NCBI RefSeq assembly: GCF_016801865.2 | Contig: NC_068938.1 | Span: 218,406,827 to 218,470,826 of the forward strand | Direction: 5' to 3' | Origin: Culex pipiens pallens | Taxonomy: Eukaryota; Arthropoda; Insecta; Diptera; Culicidae | DNA length: 64,000 bases | Notes under the pieces: model-generated | Told to the model about the DNA's origin: nothing | What the model saw: the letters and a program-made list of their open reading frames with translations, nothing else | The model's database searches: none | In this document: positions 25,831 to 37,060 of the stretch, piece after piece | Layout: every line of letters starts with the position of its first letter | How positions within the stretch are numbered: position 1 is the stretch's first letter | Program-made: the position numbers and the translations under genes

Positions 25831-27069
25831 CACCGCTCGCGCTCGGTTCCGGTTCGTCCTTTTTTTTGAGGAGGGCTCCTTCGGAAGTGTGTTGTGAACC
25901 TCGTGATTTTCGTTCGCGATTCGTGAGGTGCAAGGAATTCGATTACATCGATATTCGTTCGTTCGTTCGTAGGGCGGAAAAAGGATGCTGTAATCTTCTC
26001 TCCGAGTTGAACGTGGGGTGGAATGTTGTGATGAAAATTTTGGACCTTCGCACGTGACGGATGTCCTTGGAATTTCCGCAGCATCCACACGACGGTCGTC
26101 ACAAAAACAAATACTACACACAGGACGATTTTGGCAGATGGTGGGGCCATCGGGATGTGAATGTGAAAGTGTGTGTGTGTGATTTCTGGCTGACGTCGTC
26201 GTGTCGGGAAAAATAAGGAAAAATATAGTGAGGTAGTGCCAAGTGGAAAGAAGAAGGAAAAATCATCTCTTCACAGTGCTGTTTCCCAAGATGTGAGATA
26301 GACAACAGGAAAAGACAAAAACACATCAAAACATACACGTTTGAGAGGAAAAAAAAGGACGACGACGACGTCGACTAGTCGTCGTCGGTGTCATCGTCAC
26401 TCATCGTCCCCACGAACGTCGACGTCCTTGTCGGATGTCTTCTACTTCTTCTTCGTGCCAGCGGATTATGCTGCAATAAAACAGTGAAGAAAAAATAATA
26501 GTGTTTAGTTTCCCCCTCCCTCCTTCCGTTTTTCAACGAAAACGATAAAGATAAAAAAAAGTACACATGCGAAGGAAAATTCGTGTGATGTGAAATATGT
26601 TTTCGCGTGAGTGAGTGTGTGTAAACGCGTACGAAACCTTAAGCAAGGAGCAGCAGCTTTGGTGGTGGGTTTTTAATCCTTTTTGTGTGACCAAAGTCGG
26701 TGGAAAATTCGCTGGAAAAGCGCCAAACGTGAACGTGAACGTAGCAGCAGCAGCAGCAGTGTGGTTTTCCGGATGTCCTGAAGAAAGCATACAAGCTGGT
26801 GGGTGTTGTTTTGCTCTCTCTCTATCGGTGTGTGTGTGTGTTCGTTTGGCTTAGTTGCGTGGGGGGAGTATTGTGTTTGATTTGTTTTCATTGTTTTGAA
26901 TTTTCAGCGTGATTTTTCGGAGGGAAGACGGTGAAGTTTTGGATGAGGTAGTGAGAGGTGAATAAATATATAAAACATTATCACACAAACAGACACACAA
27001 CCAGCGTGTGATGTCGTGATTTTGAATAGTGATGCATATTTTTGCTTGAACATGGTGAACAATATTTTG
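25824..27069 (+). other. Candidate non-coding first exon (5' UTR) of the LDLa gene
   Basis: The block is unique and GC-richer, with CA/TG runs, a CAG run (26742-26759) and a (GAC/GTC) hairpin at 26358-26390. None of its frames resembles a protein and it contains several upstream ATGs. It ends with TTTTG followed by GTAAGC at 27070, a good 5' splice site. The next acceptor on the plus strand leading to clear coding sequence is at 44713. Linking the two is an inference, and transcript data would be decisive. Confidence 0.4.
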
Positions 27070-27075
27070 GTAAGC
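27070..27075 (+). other. Candidate 5' splice site GTAAGC
   Basis: ATTTTG|GTAAGCG fits the donor consensus at five of the six intronic positions. If joined to the acceptor at 44713, the ATG at 27052 opens a short upstream frame that ends at TGA 44729-44731, overlapping the main start codon. Confidence 0.4.
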
Positions 27076-27189
27076 GAGGTGTTGAGGATTTGTGCTTTTG
27101 GTGAAATGTTTATGTTTGTGCTGCGAGGTGAACAGAGAAGCGATTTAAGGATCCAACCGTTCTTTGGGAGTCTGAAATAGTGAAGATTT

Positions 27190-27500
27190 TATTCTGGGCC
27201 ATGTAGCCTATTGGTAACACTTCCGTGTCGTAAGCTGGTAGATCAGGAGAAAACCCAGGCTGGGACCAATACTATTGCACGAATAGAAATTTTCTATGCA
27301 TATCCAGTAACTCTATGTTTAGAAATTCGTAAACATTGAAATATTTCAAAAATCGTCAACATTTTTCTCGACTTCTATGTTTTCACAATCGACAATGTTC
27401 GAAATCTGAAAAAAAAAAAATGTTGACGAAATTGGAAACATTTCAGTGTTAACGAATTCAAAAACACAGAGTTACCGGATTAGCTTACATGATTTCTCTC
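27190..27500 (+). repeat. Possible tRNA-derived SINE head followed by a palindrome
   Basis: At 27207-27270 a tRNA-like segment is visible: TGTAGCCTATTGGTAACAC resembles a polymerase III A box, followed by an anticodon-arm-like stretch and a degraded B-box position. It is followed by an inverted repeat, where CAGTAACTCTATGTTTAGAAA near 27304 pairs with the region ending near 27478. No target-site duplication was found, so the assignment is weak. Confidence 0.35.
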
Positions 27501-27654
27501 CGTGTGGGGCTCGTTACCCTTCTAGATTCGATTGTATTCCCTTGTAATGGTATTTGTATTGAACTGTCATTGAAAACGCTTTGTAAAAGCCAACTCCGAT
27601 ACTTTTCAAAGGTGTTTCTTTAAAGAACAGGGACAGATTTTTTTCTCGGGACTC

Positions 27655-28100
27655 CCCGAGTAGACGGAAGTACTTAGGGAATAACGTTTTCGATATTTGA
27701 AAATATTAGGCCATTAACATTTTATGTTATTTATAACAAGATTTGTTATTCGTCGTTATGATTTTTTTTGTTATTGAATTGTTATTGTAATAACAGACTA
27801 ATAACATTTTTAGTTATTCTTCGAACAAATCTTTGTTAGTTTTTTTTATATTTTAACAACTAATCCTATCATTCCAATAACAGTTGGAGGTATTCTTCCA
27901 TAACAAAAAAATGTTATTCCCATGTTGTTTTGGCTTTCAACCAATATCAGACCAATAACAAATTTTGGTATGATAACATAAACGGTTATTAAACTCTATG
28001 CAAAAAAAGATTTTTCAAGAAGATTCCATAACAATTTCTGTCATTTTAACAGTATTTGTTATTGAAATGGCATGAATTTTGTTATTACCGTCTGCCCGGG
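27655..28100. mobile_element. MITE, family H (AGACGG ends, TAACA-rich core)
   Basis: The left end CCCGAGTAGACGG is matched by the complement CCGTCTGCCCGGG ending at 28100. The 446-bp body is saturated with TTGTTAT/ATAACAA in both orientations (more than ten copies). It is non-coding and I found no clear target-site duplication. Confidence 0.75.
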
Positions 28101-29228
28101 TCAACATGTGTTTGTATGATCAGTTTGACATACTTAGCGATGTGTTCACTACATTTGATATTGGATGGTTTGAAACAGGGTTCTCAGGGAGCCATCTCTT
28201 CATAAAATTAAAAAGTATAAAATTCTGTTAAGGACATTTTCTTGATCAATGAGAATTTAACAAAAAATAGAAACATGCTCTCGAACGGTTTTATAACATA
28301 AAATAAACCAAGCACTTTGTCAGATCATAAATGGGACATCATGCAGGTGATCAAGACCACTTTTGCTCATTTATCAAAGTGACTTATCTAGCATAAGATA
28401 CAATATCATAATATTTTTAGGTATCTTTTGTCAATTTAATTTATGAAACAAAATCATGGCCGTCTTAGTCACACCTCCCCTACTCTGACAAAAAAAGTTC
28501 ATGAAAACTTAACAAGTAAAATATTTTAATTTCTCGAAGCCGTTTTTGATCGGTTTCCAATCCAAAACTTTTTATTTTTCGTCTGCGTGCCCTCCATACT
28601 TTTCCATACTCAAAATCAATATAAGTTTGTTTTGTTTTAAATAATTTTGAAAATTAATACTGGAAAGCGGGAAATGTCTATGAAAAAATAAATTAAAAAA
28701 ATCGTATGAATTCAGGAAAAGCAATTTTCCCGATCATCAGCAATCTTCTTAAAAAATCGTTTGCTAAATTGGTTAAAATCTTGTGAAGATTTTTCTTTAT
28801 CCTCACAAAATTTTAACCAAATCTTCTCCAAAAAAATACGTCTTTAGTTCATTCATATAAATCTACATACAATTGTGTCAACTGTTTATTTAAGTATACC
28901 GTAAAAATGTAAAAAAAATCGGTGTCTTGATGACTTCTTGATTTTTTCTAATTGACTTTGTATCTTCAGCAAAATTCTTTAGGTATTGTTGAGAATTCTA
29001 GGATAAAAATATTCATCTTTTTATGCTTCTGATTATTGAGATTGTCATCTTTAGAGATCTGAAGCCAAATTTGAAAAGGACGCATAAGCCTTTGGGTCAT
29101 TCATAAATGCTGAAATTTGTATGACTCAATTTCATCCGCAGACTTAAAATCACCATTGATGACGGTATGAATAATTTGTGGAATAATCATATTGAGAAAA
29201 GAATCATATTGCACCATCATATTGTTAC
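28101..29228. other. AT-rich tract with a small family G remnant
   Basis: Near 28457-28485 the text GGCCGTCTTAGTCACACCTCCCCTAC resembles a degraded right end of family G. Otherwise I see only A/T-rich sequence with short frames. Confidence 0.45.
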
Positions 29229-29349
29229 CTCATCGCCGAATTTTCGGTCATCATCCTGGGGGCAAGGGGGTGCCGAAACCAACCCACGGCTGACAGCGCC
29301 CGTGCCCCGGTTCCTGGCCTTGCCGCCCAAGAACCAGCCGCCAACATCT
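29229..29349 (-). other. GC-rich 121-bp island, possible minus-strand exon or coding fossil
   Basis: This short block is far richer in GC than the AT-rich DNA on both sides. On the minus strand it is preceded by a TATGTCAG acceptor-like sequence and followed by GATGAG|GTAACA, a donor-like sequence. One frame is open for exactly 40 codons between them (starting DVGGWFLGGKARN). Other frames on both strands are also open, and one plus-strand frame runs on into ANISDILEYIE. I do not recognise any of them. It could be a small exon, a fragment of a retroelement protein, or a chance GC island. Confidence 0.3.
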
Positions 29350-29479
29350 CTGACATATTGGAATATATTGAATAAATCGAAGGAAAATTTATTCGATTTT
29401 TTTCATGACTTTAACTGCGCTTAAATTTTCCCGTTTGTCAATCAAATTACTGACTTTTTCCCGATTTTTAATGTCAGTT

Positions 29480-30160
29480 TAAAGCCTTTTTTTGCTTTCC
29501 TTACCTTACTGAGGAAAGGCTATAAAATCACTCGAAAAATGAACTTATTAACTCGACCTCGTAGACCCGGCGTAGACATAGGGTCCCATAGGTCCCTATT
29601 TAAAATCAGCAAGTTTAGTTAAGTACTTCAAAAGTTATGTATGCTAAAAAAACGATTTGGCGTAAGTCTGGAAGATTGTAAAAAGGGTGGTTTTTGCAAG
29701 AAAACCTTTAATGTTATACATTGTTAGAAAGGTATTAAAGAGGCCTTTTCAATGAGCCTAAAACATTGAAGATCTGACAACCCTATCAAAAGTTATTAGC
29801 ACTTGAGTGTTATTTATACACTTTTTTGAGGCCGGATCTCAGATATTTCCATGAAAATGATGTCCGGGTCCCTTATGCGACCCGTCGTTAGTTAGATAAT
29901 TGAAAGAACTTTAAAATGAGCCTATAACATCGAAGATCTGACATTCCTATCAAAAGTTATTAGCACTTAAGTGTTTTCATACAATTTGTAGAGGCTGGAT
30001 CTCAGATATTTGTATGAAGATGTTGTCCGGATCCGTTATCCTACCCATGATAAGTGGTAAGAATAACTGAGTTAAATTCATATAACACTGAAAGAGCAGA
30101 TGTTGCCATTTTGGATAAAATTTCTTCATAAATGTGAGGAAGGCACCAAAATCACCTAAA
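29480..30160. mobile_element. Dispersed element, family I with internal tandem duplication
   Basis: The left side reads CCTTACTGAGGAAAGGCTAT and the right side contains TGTGAGGAAGGCACC, a degraded inverted counterpart. The interior holds two tandem units of about 165 bp: AAGATCTGACA...CCTATCAAAAGTTATTAGC recurs at about 29768 and 29933, and each unit ends in GGATCTCAGATATTT...TGTCCGG. Limits are approximate and no protein is encoded. Confidence 0.65.
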
Positions 30161-30900
30161 GGTGGATTAAGTAACGTTTTTAATGTGCATTGAAATTTAA
30201 CAAAAAAAATCTGGTCTATTTGTTATGCGGCTAATGTTAAATGTAATACAAATCCATGCAAAAAGCAAAACTGAGGGTCAGCAATTGAAGAATCATCATC
30301 AAAATAAGTTCTTTTGACGCTGCTGACTGTTATCAATCATCAATTCAGTACCCAAAAGAACTTTAAAGAAATTATTAATGTTATAAAATGAATCAACAAA
30401 TGCTTATACACAAAAAACGGCATAAGTTTGGAAGCATAAATAAACACAAAAATCACACAGAGTTTAAAGAAATTAAACATAAGAAGGCCATTGCAAATAT
30501 TTTTTGAAGTTAAGGGTGAACTAAAAAAAAGATATTTCAAGACATTTTTGACTGTCTGCTCAGGGATGGCAATAACAAAATTCATACCTTCAATAACAAA
30601 TACTGTTAAAATAAAAGATTATGGAATCTTCTTGAAAAAACCATTTTTGCATAAGAGTCTAATAACAGTTTATATTTTCATAGGGACCATCCACAAACCA
30701 CGTGCACACTTTTTTGGAAATCCCTCCCCCCCCCCTCGTAGATAATTGTCCATATAAAAAAAATCCTTTTTTTATATGCAGCGTGGTCAATCGCCGAATG
30801 ATAATTTTCAAAATATCCTACATGAAATAAAAAATAAAATTATATAAATCATTGAAGAAACATTGTTTGCGAATCTACAATACATTGCCTCTGAATAAAT
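30161..30900. other. AT-rich tract with a family E fragment
   Basis: A family E-like block (AAGGCCATTGCAAATATTTT) lies at about 30484, and a C-rich run (about 30725-30737) sits at the end of an ACCACGTGCACACTTTTTTG segment. No credible gene was found. Confidence 0.4.
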
Positions 30901-33000
30901 CTTCCTCTAGCAAGATCAAGGACGATGATACTCCCACAAAACAAGTCATTCTACCGTTTTCCCGTTAACCACACAAGGGCTATCCCATTCCGGAGCCCGC
31001 AATCCAAACCAGACCGGAGAATTTCCAAGCCTCGTCCATGCAGATTCCTTCGCCGAAGACGACGACGACGTCCAGTCGATTCTCTTTGCTTGGAATTTAC
31101 TGCGGCTATCGGGTTTTGATTTATGGTATCAAGTATCCCAAACATGAAGGTACTAATTAGGTTTGCTCGAGGCTAATGAATGGATGGTCTCTGGTTGTGT
31201 GGAAAATCCGATCAGGAAACGGAGAGTGGAGTGTGTCGACCGTAATCGAACCATGTCGATCTCATAAAAATGTGTCGTACACGGAAAAACAGTGGAAGTA
31301 ATTCTATGACCACATGAAGACCTCGGAAGCGAAGCGTGCCGACAGTGTCCGCGGAATAACAATGGGATTAGAAATGTCCTTTTCCAGTTGGTTTTACTGA
31401 GTATTGTCATTTCGAGGGGGTATGGGAAAATCCGAATCGAGATCAGCCCAAATGTAGCCCATTTTCATAATTGCGAGCATGTCACTGGCTTTAGGAGGGA
31501 CTTGTCTGCAATATTAATTTAGACTGGAACCAACCCCCAACTACTGGTAGCTCTCCCCTAAGCAACGCAGAAGCTGACCATCCCCTCATCGAAATCATTA
31601 CAGACCGTTTCCATGCCCACTGCATATCGCAGACAATAATACCAGTCGTAGTACTACAGCACACGACCAGCCTGAATTGTTCGAGGGCGGTCCAGCATCA
31701 TTGTTTTGATCATTTATCTCCGCTCGGAATTCATTGGAAGCAAATGGAGGAAAAACAAGTCCTTTATTAGCTTCGTGCTAGCCATTTTCCGCAAAAAGCC
31801 GTCGACGACCGAGCCAGTAATCAGAACAAAAGTAGCGAGGAAATGTTTCCCCGGAAAAGAATGTACCTCTGAATCCATCTAATGAGAAATACGCAGCGTG
31901 CATTCTTGCTTCACCAGGTCGGAGAAAGCCTGCGGGAAATTTTCCGTGAAATTCGTCGCCGGAAGAGCTTGGTAACACAATAGCCGGGATGTTCGTTGAA
32001 GTCGCGGAAGTCTGTGTGTTTCGCGTTGTTACGAGGAAAAATGTGTTTTTTTGACGCGAGATTTTGATTTTTTTTTTTGAATAAGGCGTGAAATGAATTT
32101 ATAAATTCAACAGCAGATTAAATATTTGAACAGAAATGTTGTAATATTGTAAAGCATCAGGCGTCACTGAGAACAACTAATCCTATACGAAAGTCGACCT
32201 CTATCTAATCATTATCTCTAATACCATACCAAACGGTTTTCGAACTAACTTCCAGCATCCCCTCAGGACTTTGTAATCTCATCGTCCACTGGGATACATA
32301 ATATCATCACCACTTGAAAATTACAGGATACAGTGTGTCATTTCCTGTGTGACGTTACCACCCTGCTCAAGGACACCCATTTCCATATGTGTCACTGGCA
32401 GTGTGTCATCCTTTTTGCGTATGTGTGTCTGCGTGTCTTATCAGTGATTTATAGGCACCACCATCCCAATGGGTGTGTGAGATTTTGGCTTATCTTCCGT
32501 AACGCGCTCCGGGATCTGTGAGCGATGATCGCACGCGGATAAATTTAATTAGTTTGATTGATTTTTCGCCTTCGTCATGCGTGTTCCGGAACCTTCCCGC
32601 GTGGCTCATACCTGGTAGCACGGGCTAATTGAATGATAAATATCTCATTGAATATGGTACGACTGGAGCCTAAATCGGATGGAAAAGGCGCCATGTTATG
32701 CGGCCAAATGACGTGAAAGGAGTTCCCCCTCCATTCGAGTAAGAAGGTACCTTTTCGGGACGAAAGGCCATTATGCGGTTATGATTGTGTTGTTGTTGTT
32801 GTTGCTGGTGGATGTGAATGGAACTAATTGGATTAGCGGTATGAATTAGTCATTTATGAATGGATCTAAATATGGCAGGTGGAGCACGTGGCGAAATGGG
32901 CACGTTTTATGAGCGGAAGGCTTATTGAATGTGGCTTTCGAAATTGCTTCATAAAGGATGATTCTTTATGTTGTGCTTTTATTTGAGGAAGTAAAATTGT
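30901..33000. other. Unique GC-richer island, no gene recognised
   Basis: This is the longest non-repetitive island inside the presumed first intron. It contains a GAC-rich run (31057-31071) and a (GTT)n run (32788-32804). Short open frames on both strands lack recognisable domains. Candidate regulatory DNA, on uniqueness and composition only. Confidence 0.45.
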
Positions 33001-33421
33001 TTGTGTATGGAAATATTACCACCTTCATGAAAATGTGGAGGGGAATCCCATGGATTAAAGGATTTTAGTCTATTTAATATACTTTGGGCAGGCTTAATAT
33101 TGTAAATGAAAAAAATAATGAAATTGCCTCAATGATTTTCCTTGCATTAAATGAATGTAATTTTTTTTTCATTAAACGCTGTTCTAAAAGTTTTTTTTTT
33201 TAAATATGTAAACCAACTCCAAAGATATCAGAAAAAGATGATTACTCGATCAACTTGAGAAAAATATGATACGTAGATATTTCACTAATATTCAGAAGAA
33301 CTTTCAAAACAACCTAATCTTGCTAAACATTATTATGAATGCAGAAAATTGCATTTTAAACTGTTTTAGTTGAATATAAGGGTGACAAGAAAAATTGAAA
33401 ATTTTAGAAAATCTTAAGAGA
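33001..33421. other. AT-rich tract, nothing recognised
   Basis: A/T-rich sequence up to the TA that precedes a family D-like terminus at 33424. Confidence 0.5.
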
Positions 33422-33423
33422 TA

Positions 33424-34731
33424 CAGTATGCGAATAAAATATTTACACCCCTTGGGTACTATGCACTAGCCCGTCCCATTTTGAGGTCATGTCGAGGAAT
33501 TTCAGGTGCTCACTTCTTAAGTGATAGATTATGATGTCAGAAACAATGTTTTCTCAGACAAGAAAAAATAATAAAATACTTTCTCACACCCCCTAGTCGA
33601 TTTACTGAAAAAAGTCACTTTTTTTACAAATTTTCTAAAAACGCTTAGAATCAATACAAACACTGACTCGATCACGTGTGTATTATCTTCAAACGATAGG
33701 TTTTTGTCCAGAGATTAAGATGCACTACCAGTATTGGACTTAAATTTATGTTTTTGGACCTTCCCATGCGGATTTGTGCCGAAAAAATCGCATTTTTTCG
33801 AATTTTTTTTTAGAAATGCTCATTTAATTTTGGGTAGCCTATTTTTCTCAGTAAAACCAACTCATGCATCTTGTAGGAAATTTCATGGTGAACATTTTTA
33901 CATCTGAGAAAATGCAATTTCGACACTCCAGAGTCGAGATATTTAAGTTTTAGTGAGAAAAATAGTGCCAATTTTCAAAATTTCTCAGAATTCTGAAGCA
34001 AGCATATGTCTTAAAGGTCAGGGTATGCTTTCTTATAGTAATTTTGGCCGCTGAATCCGAATCTGAAATCAAATTCCGTGTCCAAACACGCAAATAACAT
34101 TCCAAAAGAGTTTAGCTCCAAAACATCACTGTTTACACGGAATTGGATTTCAGATTCACTCACTAAAACTCAAAGCCGAGATAGGCTCTGGAGTGTCGAA
34201 ATTGCATTTTCTCAGAGGGAAAAATGTTCACCATGAAATTTCCTACAAGATGCATGTGTTGGTTTTACTGAGAAAAATAGGCTACCCAAAATTAAATGAG
34301 CATTTCTGAAAAAAAAAATTTGAAAAAATGTGATTTTTTTGACATAAATCCACCTGGGAAGGTCCAAAAACTTAAATTTTGGTCCAATATTGATAGTGCT
34401 TCTTAATCTCTGGACAAAAACCTATCGTTTGAAGATAATACACACCTGATCGCATCAGTTTTTGTAATGATTCTAAGCGTTTTTAGAAAATTTGTTCAAA
34501 AAAAATGACTTTTTTCAGTAAATCGACTAGGGGGTGTGAGAAAGTATTTTATTATTTTTTCTTGTCTAAGAAAACATTGTGTCTAACATCATAATCTATC
34601 ACTTAAGAAGTGAGCACCTGAAATTCCTCGACATGACCTCAAAATGGGACAGCCTACTATGCACATTTTCTGATGACACATACAAACAATTTAAAATTTT
34701 ACAGAAATCTAGTACTACCTTTTGTTCGGAA
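33424..34731 (+). mobile_element. Truncated family D relative, interrupted by element K
   Basis: CAGTATGCGAATAAAATATT (33424) followed by TTACACCCCTTGGG matches the D terminus and is preceded by TA. The D sequence stops at 33466, resumes at 34656 after insertion K (CTATGCACATTTTCTGATGA), continues to TTTTGTTCGGAA at 34731 and is then cut off by element L. No matching right end is present. Confidence 0.75.
33467..34655. mobile_element. Fold-back element K, inserted in a D relative (9-bp TSD)
   Basis: The insertion is bracketed by ACTATGCAC at 33458-33466 and 34656-34664, and the uninterrupted D element shows the same target sequence once. The termini read TAGCCCGTCCCATTTTGAGG (left) and the complement of AGGCTGTCCCATTTTGAGG (right). 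The arms remain complementary through GTGCTCACTTCTTAAGTGAT and 'CGACTAGGGGGTGTGAGAAA' almost to the centre near 34.06 kb. An 8-9 bp duplication points to hAT- or Mutator-type mobilisation (inference). It is non-coding. Confidence 0.88.
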
Positions 34732-35144
34732 TAAAGCGTCAAACTTCCTGGGGTTACAAATTTCCCAGGAAACGGGAAATTTTCAACATATTTCCCGAGA
34801 ACTCCCGGGAAATTTGAAATTTAACGAAAATTATTATGATCCTATTTTTGATTAATATTTTGCAACAACATTTTGAAAACAGCAACTTTAATGGCCAAAA
34901 TGAGTGTGAGAATCCATAAATGGTTTCACTGCTTTTAAAATTTCATGCAACTTTGAGAAAATATTTTAATTTTAGAATTTATTATACTGTCATTCAAATC
35001 GTACCAAATAAAAAAAAATATCAGTATTTTTTAATGAGAAATATTTTTTTAATCAAAGTGCTTGGACAGTGAACACCAATGCTCCTTGTCTAAAATTGAC
35101 TAAACCAAACTTGTCTCAGTGACCATAAAGTTGAAATCTGGAGT

Positions 35145-35262
35145 CCAATAAAACAAATTTACAGTTTTTGCTTTTTTGGGTGTTTTTGAAACCGCCTTGT
35201 GTCAGAAGTTTTTAAAAAAACACCCAAAAAGCAAAAACTGAAAATTTCGTTTATTGGACCTT
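35145..35262. repeat. Imperfect hairpin inside element L
   Basis: AGTCCAATAAAACAAATTTA... followed by a TTTTTGCTTTTTTGGGTG segment is mirrored by CACCCAAAAAGCAAAAACTG and TTTATTGGACC after a loop of about 30 bp. Confidence 0.75.
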
Positions 35263-36154
35263 TTCAATACAAACTCCAGAAACGAAAAAAAAGAAAAAAA
35301 AAAACAAGCAGAAATCATGTTTTTATGGCAAATAACTTTCAATTCAATTCAATTTGATCTTGGCCGGAACAGGTTAATATCTTATTCCAAATTGCATAAC
35401 AAAAAAATTCGTTAAAATGGATTGTCGAAAATAAAACATTTCATTCTGAGTCGGGCGGAGAAGAATACACCTAGTTGTCAGTGTCAGCCACTTGCGAACT
35501 GTCAGTGAGAGCCGCCTTCAATTTTTGTTACTGTTCTTATTTGGCTAGAGCAGTATTGTGTTTGAAGGAAAATAAATTTAAAAAAGTTTTTAAATTTGCA
35601 AATGTTTTTTTCAGACTGAGACAATTCATTAAATACAAAAGAGGATAAAATAAAATAAAATAATTAACTTTATTTATTTGTCAATTTTTGCTAATTTTTG
35701 ATAAGATTTAGTTGAAAATATGTATTCATGAGATATATTTCCAATATGACCATAAATCAATCAATGTTATGTCTTACATACAAGTACTTAAACTAAGACT
35801 TATTTAGTTAGTAGTAGTTAGTCAATGTGTTTAAATATATAAATCGTTCAGTACAACCCGAGCTGTGGAGGAAGTGAAGCAAATTCTTTGAACGAATATA
35901 GGAACAAAGAAGGAAAAACGACGAGCTGGAGGTTGACATAAATAAAAAAGAAGCAGAACGCTTTCATTTTTTTTTTTGAAAAAAAATCATCGTTGGTAAA
36001 ATTTGCCTAAAAATTAAGATCGTTCAATTTAACATTAGCCACCGTTTTTCAAACAATCGCTCTGCAAAGCCGGCATCTCGGAAGAATGATCATGTCACAG
36101 CGAATTCACTTCACTTCCTCCACAGCTCGGATTTTGCATTTTATTGCAACCAGA

Positions 36155-36483
36155 ATGGAAAATGACAGAAAACAAAGTCCGGCAGTACCGGCGCTTACGA
36201 CGCTGTAGTTTCCTGCGCTGTCGGGTTCGGTTCCGGATATAAACAGAAGGATCGCCTTCGACAAGCAGAAAGCAGCAAACAAAATACTGGCCCCTCACGC
36301 CTTTGGAGTCACGAAGGAACAAGGCAAGGAGGTACTCTACAGTTCGGCTGAGCTGTGGAGGATCTTCAACGAGTTCAGCACCCAGCTAAAAAAAAAATCA
36401 TTTTTTTTATGTAACTTTCATGATTTCCGGTCCTACCCTCGTCTCGGCACCGAAGAGGACCTAATAAAAATAAGTTATGAATA
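36155..36483 (+). pseudogene. Degenerate coding fragment of unknown origin
   Basis: Starting from ATG 36155 (MENDRKQSPAVPALTTL) the frame meets one TAG at 36206-36208 and then stays open for 91 codons to TAA at 36481-36483. The stretch includes KQKAANKILAPHAFGVTKEQ and EVLYSSAELWRIFNEF, which has ordinary protein-like composition rather than A/T noise. I cannot assign a family. It lies inside element L, so it may be a captured gene piece or the relic of a transposon protein. An A9 run at 36388-36396 also crosses the frame. Confidence 0.35.
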
Positions 36484-37060
36484 AAAAAAAATTGGCGGAG
36501 AAAGTTGCATCACATGAGTCATGCACGATCTTGAGCACTATTTTGAAATGTGCTGCAAGAAAATTTGTATTGTCAAGAAGGGCAGATGACGACTGACTGG
36601 AAATTTAAATGGGAAGAGAAATTATCTTGCACAAAAAAACAAAAACAACAACAAGAAAATGAATAAGAATAAGAAGACCTCTTCGCTTCTCCCTCCCAGA
36701 TTTCATTCATTCCGTAATAACGTAATTTTTGTTGCCAAACATATAAGCAAACAATATTCCTAGTTGTGAATGCCTCAGAAATAAATATTACCTAAACTAA
36801 ACCATGACATGAAATTTAAAGACAAGCTGATTAGTTCAATATGAACAGTAGATTGAAATGAATAAAATCAAGTTAGGTTCTTTAATTATTATTTTTTGTA
36901 TAATTTCAAAACATTGCTGCCAAAAAAGTAGGAAAATGCATACTTTTGCTTGTATTTCGGGAGCTTCCGGGAAATTTACAAAATTCCCGGGAAACGGGAA
37001 ATATTTTTTTCCGGGAAATCCCGGGATTTTTTTTCCCGGGACGAGGAATTGGACGCTTTA

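Larger units (their letters stand above)
34732..37060. mobile_element. Composite element L with CCCGGGAAATTT-rich ends
   Basis: TAAAGCGTC at 34732-34740 is mirrored by GACGCTTTA at 37052-37060. Inside both ends lie clusters of TTTCCCGGGAA/ACGGGAAAT-type motifs (34765-34815 and 36957-37045). The 2.3-kb interior contains a hairpin at 35145-35262, an inverted pair CGAGCTGTGGAGGAAGTGAA (35860 versus 36107-36128), and a degenerate coding stretch at 36155-36483. No target-site duplication is certain, so the single-element interpretation is tentative. Confidence 0.55.

Noticed and set aside
26375..26566. Minus-strand frame with an acidic end (SDDDTDDD)
   Set aside because: It is produced by the GAC/GTC hairpin repeat and has no domain or splice support.
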